Source of the DNA: an uncultured Phascolarctobacterium sp.
GTDB lineage: Bacteria > Bacillota > Negativicutes > Acidaminococcales > Acidaminococcaceae
Assembly: GCA_900551335.1 (NCBI GenBank)
Contig: URVO01000062.1
Location: 1 to 7,775, forward strand
Length of the DNA stretch: 7,775 nt
Reading direction: 5' to 3'
The notes beneath the pieces were generated by a model that was not told where the DNA came from, ran no database searches, and was given only the letters and a program-made list of their open reading frames with translations. Below, piece after piece: positions 4,932 through 7,775 of the stretch. Each line of letters starts with the position of its first letter. The stretch's first letter is position 1. The position numbers and the translations under genes were made by a program.

Positions 4932-5825
4932 TTAATTATAGTTATATACGTCCCAGCTCTTCAGCTTGCTTAAATGCGCAATGCTTCTGTCGATATCGCG
5001 CAGCAGCGCCGGCTTGTCCTTCGGCAGGGTTGCCGCCAGCTGCACATAGTTGGAAACGTGGTTACTGCGGAACAGGCAATGCCTACCCTCAGGAATGTCA
5101 ATATTCTCCATCATCAGCTTCAGCTCCTGCATCAGCCCTGCCGGAGACAAGGGATTGAACTTGCCTGCCTCATACTGGTCGAGCAGCTCGCTGCCGCGGT
5201 ATAGCATCAGGCACAAAGCACTTAAATGCGTCGGCTTGATAATGTTGATAGCACGTGCTGTCGCCAAAGCATGACGCTCGCTGCCCTCCTTGCCTGCGAT
5301 GCCCAAGATAACCATCACAGACAGCTTCATACCACTGGCCGTAACACGGCGGCCTGCCTCTACAGCCTGCTCGCCGTCAACGCCCTTGTTGACAGCCTTC
5401 AGCGTAGCATCGTCGCCTGTTTCCATGCCGTAGTATAGCAGCGTCAGGCCAGCCTCCTTAAGCTGACGCAGCTCGTCCTCACTTTTGCGCAGGATATCCT
5501 TCGGCGCTGCATAGCTGGAAACGCGCTGCAGCTTCGGGAACTGCTCACGCAGCACCTGCAATATTTTCAATAGCTTAGCTGTCGGCAGCACAAGTGCATC
5601 ACCATCAGCCAAAAATACACGGCGAACCTTTTGCTTGCCATAATGAACTGCAAGCGCAATCTGCCGCGAAATTTCTTCATCTGTTAAAATTTGGAAAGGT
5701 ACACCTCTGTACATATTGCAGTAGGTGCATTTATTATGTGCGCAGCCTCTTGTTACGCGTAAAATAAAGCTGCGTGCCTCACTAGGCGGTCTGAAAACTG
5801 GTGTGTCATATGAATCAAAAAACAT
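4932..5825 (-). CDS. Radical SAM protein with a CX4CX2C cluster motif
   Basis: A 297-residue protein starting at ATG 5825-5823; the nearest GAGG (complement of 5839-5842) is 13 nt away, so initiation may be modest. The iron-sulfur motif RGCAHNKCTYCNMY places cysteines at C28, C33 and C36, that is CX4CX2C rather than the canonical CX3CX2C. FLADGDALVLP (71-81), the YYGMETGDD segment (131-139, the family's glycine-rich SAM-contact region) and VMVILGIAGKE (170-180) fit the radical SAM TIM barrel. The arrangement resembles the uncharacterised COG1032-like radical SAM proteins with an RGCxxNxCxxCxMY start. No methyltransferase, TRAM, B12-binding or SPASM domain is visible. The substrate is unknown. 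A promoter with a dyad over its start site lies upstream, and an NlpC/P60 gene follows 27 nt downstream. Confidence 0.88.
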   Translation of the reverse strand: MFFDSYDTPVFRPPSEARSFILRVTRGCAHNKCTYCNMYRGVPFQILTDEEISRQIALAVHYGKQKVRRVFLADGDALVLPTAKLLKILQVLREQFPKLQRVSSYAAPKDILRKSEDELRQLKEAGLTLLYYGMETGDDATLKAVNKGVDGEQAVEAGRRVTASGMKLSVMVILGIAGKEGSERHALATARAINIIKPTHLSALCLMLYRGSELLDQYEAGKFNPLSPAGLMQELKLMMENIDIPEGRHCLFRSNHVSNYVQLAATLPKDKPALLRDIDRSIAHLSKLKSWDVYNYN

Positions 5826-5879
5826 TTCTACTATTCTACCTCACTAAAAAATACATCGGCGCCAGTTTGAGATCTCACG

Positions 5880-5890
5880 TAGAGTGTAAA
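5880..5890. repeat. TAGAGTGTAAA, first copy of an 11-bp direct repeat
   Basis: Identical to 5994-6004, 114 bp away, within the divergent intergenic region. This copy overlaps the left arm of the dyad at 5883-5902. Confidence 0.5.
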
Positions 5891-5902
5891 CAATAATACA
5901 CT
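5883..5902. promoter_or_regulatory. Dyad AGTGTA-N8-TACACT over the radical SAM transcription start, possible operator
   Basis: Perfect 6-bp arms (5883-5888 and 5897-5902) separated by 8 bp. The predicted transcription start near 5904 lies at its edge, so the dyad would cover roughly +2 to +21. This is a typical repressor position. The regulator is unknown. Confidence 0.4.
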
Positions 5903-5910
5903 TTAATAAT

Positions 5911-5939
5911 ATTATACTAAATTTTTTTCGATTTGTAAC
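5911..5939 (-). promoter_or_regulatory. Candidate promoter of the radical SAM - NlpC/P60 (- DhaR) transcript
   Basis: On the minus strand, GTTACA (5934-5939) and a perfect TATAAT (5911-5916) are separated by 17 nt. The predicted start near 5904 gives a leader of about 80 nt to ATG 5825. Confidence 0.6.
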
Positions 5940-5993
5940 GTCCAAGTGAAAACTTTTTGTTACTTTTTTTACACAGATTTTGTGAAAGGTGGC

Positions 5994-6004
5994 TAGAGTG
6001 TAAA
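5994..6004. repeat. TAGAGTGTAAA, second copy of an 11-bp direct repeat
   Basis: Identical to 5880-5890. Here it runs into GTAAA-ATA-TTTAC (6000-6012), a short perfect dyad. It lies between the two divergent promoters, 72 bp upstream of the plus-strand -10, so one regulator could bind both copies. Confidence 0.45.
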
Positions 6005-6052
6005 ATATTTACTTCTTTCTTAGGTACATTATCTGTTTCTTGCGGAAATGAC

Positions 6053-6081
6053 ATGCAATCGCCACACAAATGCGTTATAAT
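6053..6081 (+). promoter_or_regulatory. Candidate promoter of the adaptor lipoprotein - tcdA transcript
   Basis: A perfect TATAAT (6076-6081) lies 35 bp before the start codon; the predicted start is near 6088. At 17 nt spacing the -35 would be ATGCAA (6053-6058), which is poor. The promoter may depend on an activator, or the -10 may be fortuitous. Confidence 0.4.
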
Positions 6082-6115
6082 ATACAAGTATTCTAGGAAA
6101 TGAGGTTTCACAGCT

Positions 6116-7015
6116 ATGAAAATAAAAAAATTACTCTACCTGCTCTTCTGCACTTTTGTCTGCACACTGCTGCTGGGCGGCTGCGCAGTACAGAATGACA
6201 AGTCGCTCGGCAGTGCTGCTATCAGCATTCCGAGCTATGCCATCAAGGCTCCGTCTGCCGGAAAAATCATCGGCCTTATCAGCGAAAAGGGCGAACGCAT
6301 CAGCAAAGGGCAGCCGCTCTTTGCTATCGAAAACACCAAGCTTGATAAGCAGGTCAAGGAGCTGAAGCTGCAAATTGCCAAGGCCGAGGCTGACTTAAAG
6401 CGCATGCAGCAGGGCACGCCGACGGCGGTACCGGCAGGCAATCTTGCCCTTGCGCAGGCGAACGTCGCCGTAGCACAGCAAAAGGCGGCCAAAATGAACG
6501 ACCTGCTGGCACAGGGTGCTGTCTCGCGTAATCAGGCGCAGGCTGCCCAAAATGAGCTGAATCAGGCTATGGCACAGATGCAGGCAGCGACCAGCGTCTC
6601 CGTAAGCTTTCATCCTGCCACGCCTGCACAGATAGAGGCACAGCAAAAGCTTATCGAGCAGCTCAAAAAGCAGCAGGCAGCTCTGCTTATCCAGCAGCAA
6701 AAGAATGAAGCCCCAAGTCCCTGCACCGGCATCATCACCGACCTGCTGCTGACAAATAATGCTGCGGCAGCACAGGATCAGGTTGTGCTGCAAATCAAGG
6801 CTGTCGACACCTGCACGCTCACGCTGAAGCTTTCTGAAGCACAGGCCAAAGCACTGCAAAAGGGCATGGCTGTCCAGCTCAAGGCCGCAGACACGCCTGC
6901 TCCCTTCGCAGGCAGCATTACCGCTATCGACGGCACAAAGATTACAATAACCTCGGAAAAAAAGCCGGAGGATTTAAAGGACGGCAGCAAGGTAGAGGTA
7001 TCTCTTGCTAACTAA
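6116..7015 (+). CDS. HlyD/membrane-fusion-type adaptor lipoprotein
   Basis: A 299-residue protein starting at ATG 6116, 10 nt after GAGG (6102-6105). The N-terminus is a lipoprotein signal with lipobox LGGC (C23 would be lipidated). Residues 41-77 form the first half of a biotinyl-lipoyl-like domain (YAIKAPSAGKIIGLISEKGE...), an Ala/Gln/Lys-rich helical hairpin follows (about 78-197, with the GAVSRNQ turn typical of the family), then the second lipoyl half (about 199-228) and a beta-barrel-like end (about 231-299). This is the order of periplasmic adaptor subunits of efflux and type I export systems, which bridge an inner-membrane pump and an outer-membrane channel. Neither partner is in the window: the next gene, 37 nt downstream, is a tRNA enzyme. 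It is either an orphan adaptor serving a distant pump or a sensor/scaffold built on the same fold. The hairpin is fairly short. Confidence 0.85.
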   Translation: MKIKKLLYLLFCTFVCTLLLGGCAVQNDKSLGSAAISIPSYAIKAPSAGKIIGLISEKGERISKGQPLFAIENTKLDKQVKELKLQIAKAEADLKRMQQGTPTAVPAGNLALAQANVAVAQQKAAKMNDLLAQGAVSRNQAQAAQNELNQAMAQMQAATSVSVSFHPATPAQIEAQQKLIEQLKKQQAALLIQQQKNEAPSPCTGIITDLLLTNNAAAAQDQVVLQIKAVDTCTLTLKLSEAQAKALQKGMAVQLKAADTPAPFAGSITAIDGTKITITSEKKPEDLKDGSKVEVSLAN

Positions 7016-7052
7016 GCAATAAAAATACGATGATAATGCAAAGGAGAAGCAT

Positions 7053-7775
7053 ATGCTAAACCAGTTTTCCCGTACCGAGCTGCTCTTCGGCAGCGAAGCT
7101 CTTGCTAAATTAAAAAAAGCCCACGTCGCAGTTTTCGGCATCGGCGGCGTCGGTGGTCATGTTGTCGAGGCGCTGGCACGCAGCGGTGTCGGCAGCTTTG
7201 ACCTCATTGATAACGATACAGTTGCCATCACCAATATTAACCGTCAGATCATCGCTACACTCGACACCATCGGTCAGCCAAAGGTCGAAGCTATGCGCAA
7301 GCGCATTCTCAGCATCAACCCCGAGGCAGAGATTACGCTGCACCAATGCTTCTTTCTTCCTGAAAACAAGGACGAGTTTACTTTCAGCAAATATGATTAC
7401 GTAGTCGACGCCGTAGATACGGTCGCTGCTAAAATCGCTATCGTGCTCGCTGCCAAGGAGGCAGGCGTGCCCGTTATCAGCAGCATGGGCGCAGGCAACA
7501 AGGTTAATCCGGCAATGTTCGAGGTTGCGGATATCTACAAAACCAGCATTGATCCGCTGGCACGCGTCATGCGTCAGGCCATGAAAAAGCATCATATCAA
7601 AAAGCTCAAGGTCGTTTATTCCAAGGAACTGCCGCTGCTGCAGGTCGACGAGCTCAAGGATGAATGTCATGCCGAGGCGCCGAAGCGCCGCGCTCTTCCC
7701 GGCAGCAATGCCTTCTGCCCCTCGGTAGCAGGCCTGATTATCGCCTCCGAGGTTATCAAGGATCTTGTGGACTGG
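7053..7775 (+). CDS. tcdA: TcdA/CsdL-type tRNA threonylcarbamoyladenosine dehydratase (ThiF/E1-like), 3' end cut by window
   Basis: The frame opens at ATG 7053, 6 nt after AAGGAG (7041-7046), and is open to the right edge (241 codons). The family is usually about 240-270 residues, so little is missing. The N-terminal motif LNQFSRTELLFG, the nucleotide-binding GIGGVG (29-34), D53/D55, TNINRQ (60-65), VDAVDTVAAK (118-127), SSMGAGNK (143-150) and PKRRALPGS (210-218) are those of TcdA. TcdA activates the carboxylate of t6A37 in ANN-decoding tRNAs with ATP to form cyclic ct6A. The ATP-binding residues look intact. HesA/MoeB/ThiF relatives that activate sulfur-carrier proteins are the alternative, but the SSMGAGNK and KRRALPGS motifs favour TcdA. 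It probably shares a transcript with the upstream lipoprotein (37-nt gap, no terminator). Confidence 0.93.
   Translation, partial: MLNQFSRTELLFGSEALAKLKKAHVAVFGIGGVGGHVVEALARSGVGSFDLIDNDTVAITNINRQIIATLDTIGQPKVEAMRKRILSINPEAEITLHQCFFLPENKDEFTFSKYDYVVDAVDTVAAKIAIVLAAKEAGVPVISSMGAGNKVNPAMFEVADIYKTSIDPLARVMRQAMKKHHIKKLKVVYSKELPLLQVDELKDECHAEAPKRRALPGSNAFCPSVAGLIIASEVIKDLVDW

Noticed and set aside
5917..6111. 64-codon minus-strand frame in the divergent intergenic region
   Set aside because: It begins at a GTG without a ribosome binding site and covers the AT-rich promoters and repeats; the product is Ser/Lys-rich with no recognisable family.
7110..7670. 186-codon minus-strand frame opposite tcdA
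   Set aside because: It is entirely antisense to tcdA, whose nucleotide-binding and catalytic motifs are intact; its own product has no recognised features.

Overview
The window holds seven genes, two of them cut by the window edges. The coding DNA is moderately GC-rich and separated by AT-rich intergenic DNA, with strong GGAGG-type ribosome binding sites. The gene content suggests a Gram-positive-lineage bacterium. A diderm Firmicute of the Negativicutes type is plausible, because M23 peptidases with one membrane anchor and lipoprotein fusion-type adaptors occur there. This placement is inference from gene content, not a database match.

Layout. Five genes point left (minus strand). In transcription order they are a radical SAM protein (5825-4932), a secreted NlpC/P60 hydrolase with a peptidoglycan-binding domain (4904-4011), a DhaR-type transcriptional activator (3971-2091), a membrane-anchored M23 peptidase (1751-492), and the first 55 codons of a dihydroxyacetone-kinase DhaK-like protein (167 to the left edge). 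The first three are closely spaced (27 and 39 nt gaps) and could share a transcript ending at a good intrinsic terminator (2002-2037). The M23 gene has its own tandem promoters and its own terminator (433-462). The dhaK-like gene has two candidate promoters in a 324-bp intergenic region. Two genes point right: a HlyD-like adaptor lipoprotein (6116-7015), then a TcdA/CsdL-type tRNA modification enzyme (7053 to the right edge). A 290-bp divergent promoter region (5826-6115) separates the two blocks.

How the genes relate. The clearest functional link is DhaR with the DhaK-like gene. The activator has GAF, PAS, AAA+ and Fis-type helix-turn-helix regions, but it lacks the GAFTGA loop used to contact sigma-54, as does E. 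coli DhaR. No -24/-12 promoter is visible upstream of the dhaK-like gene, while sigma-70-type promoters are. The two envelope hydrolases both carry unusual features: a long helical cytosolic extension on the M23 enzyme and a Ser in the third catalytic position of the NlpC/P60 enzyme. I see no CRISPR, tRNA, rRNA, insertion sequence or phage genes, and no convincing multi-gene novel system. The interest lies in individual protein and regulatory details.
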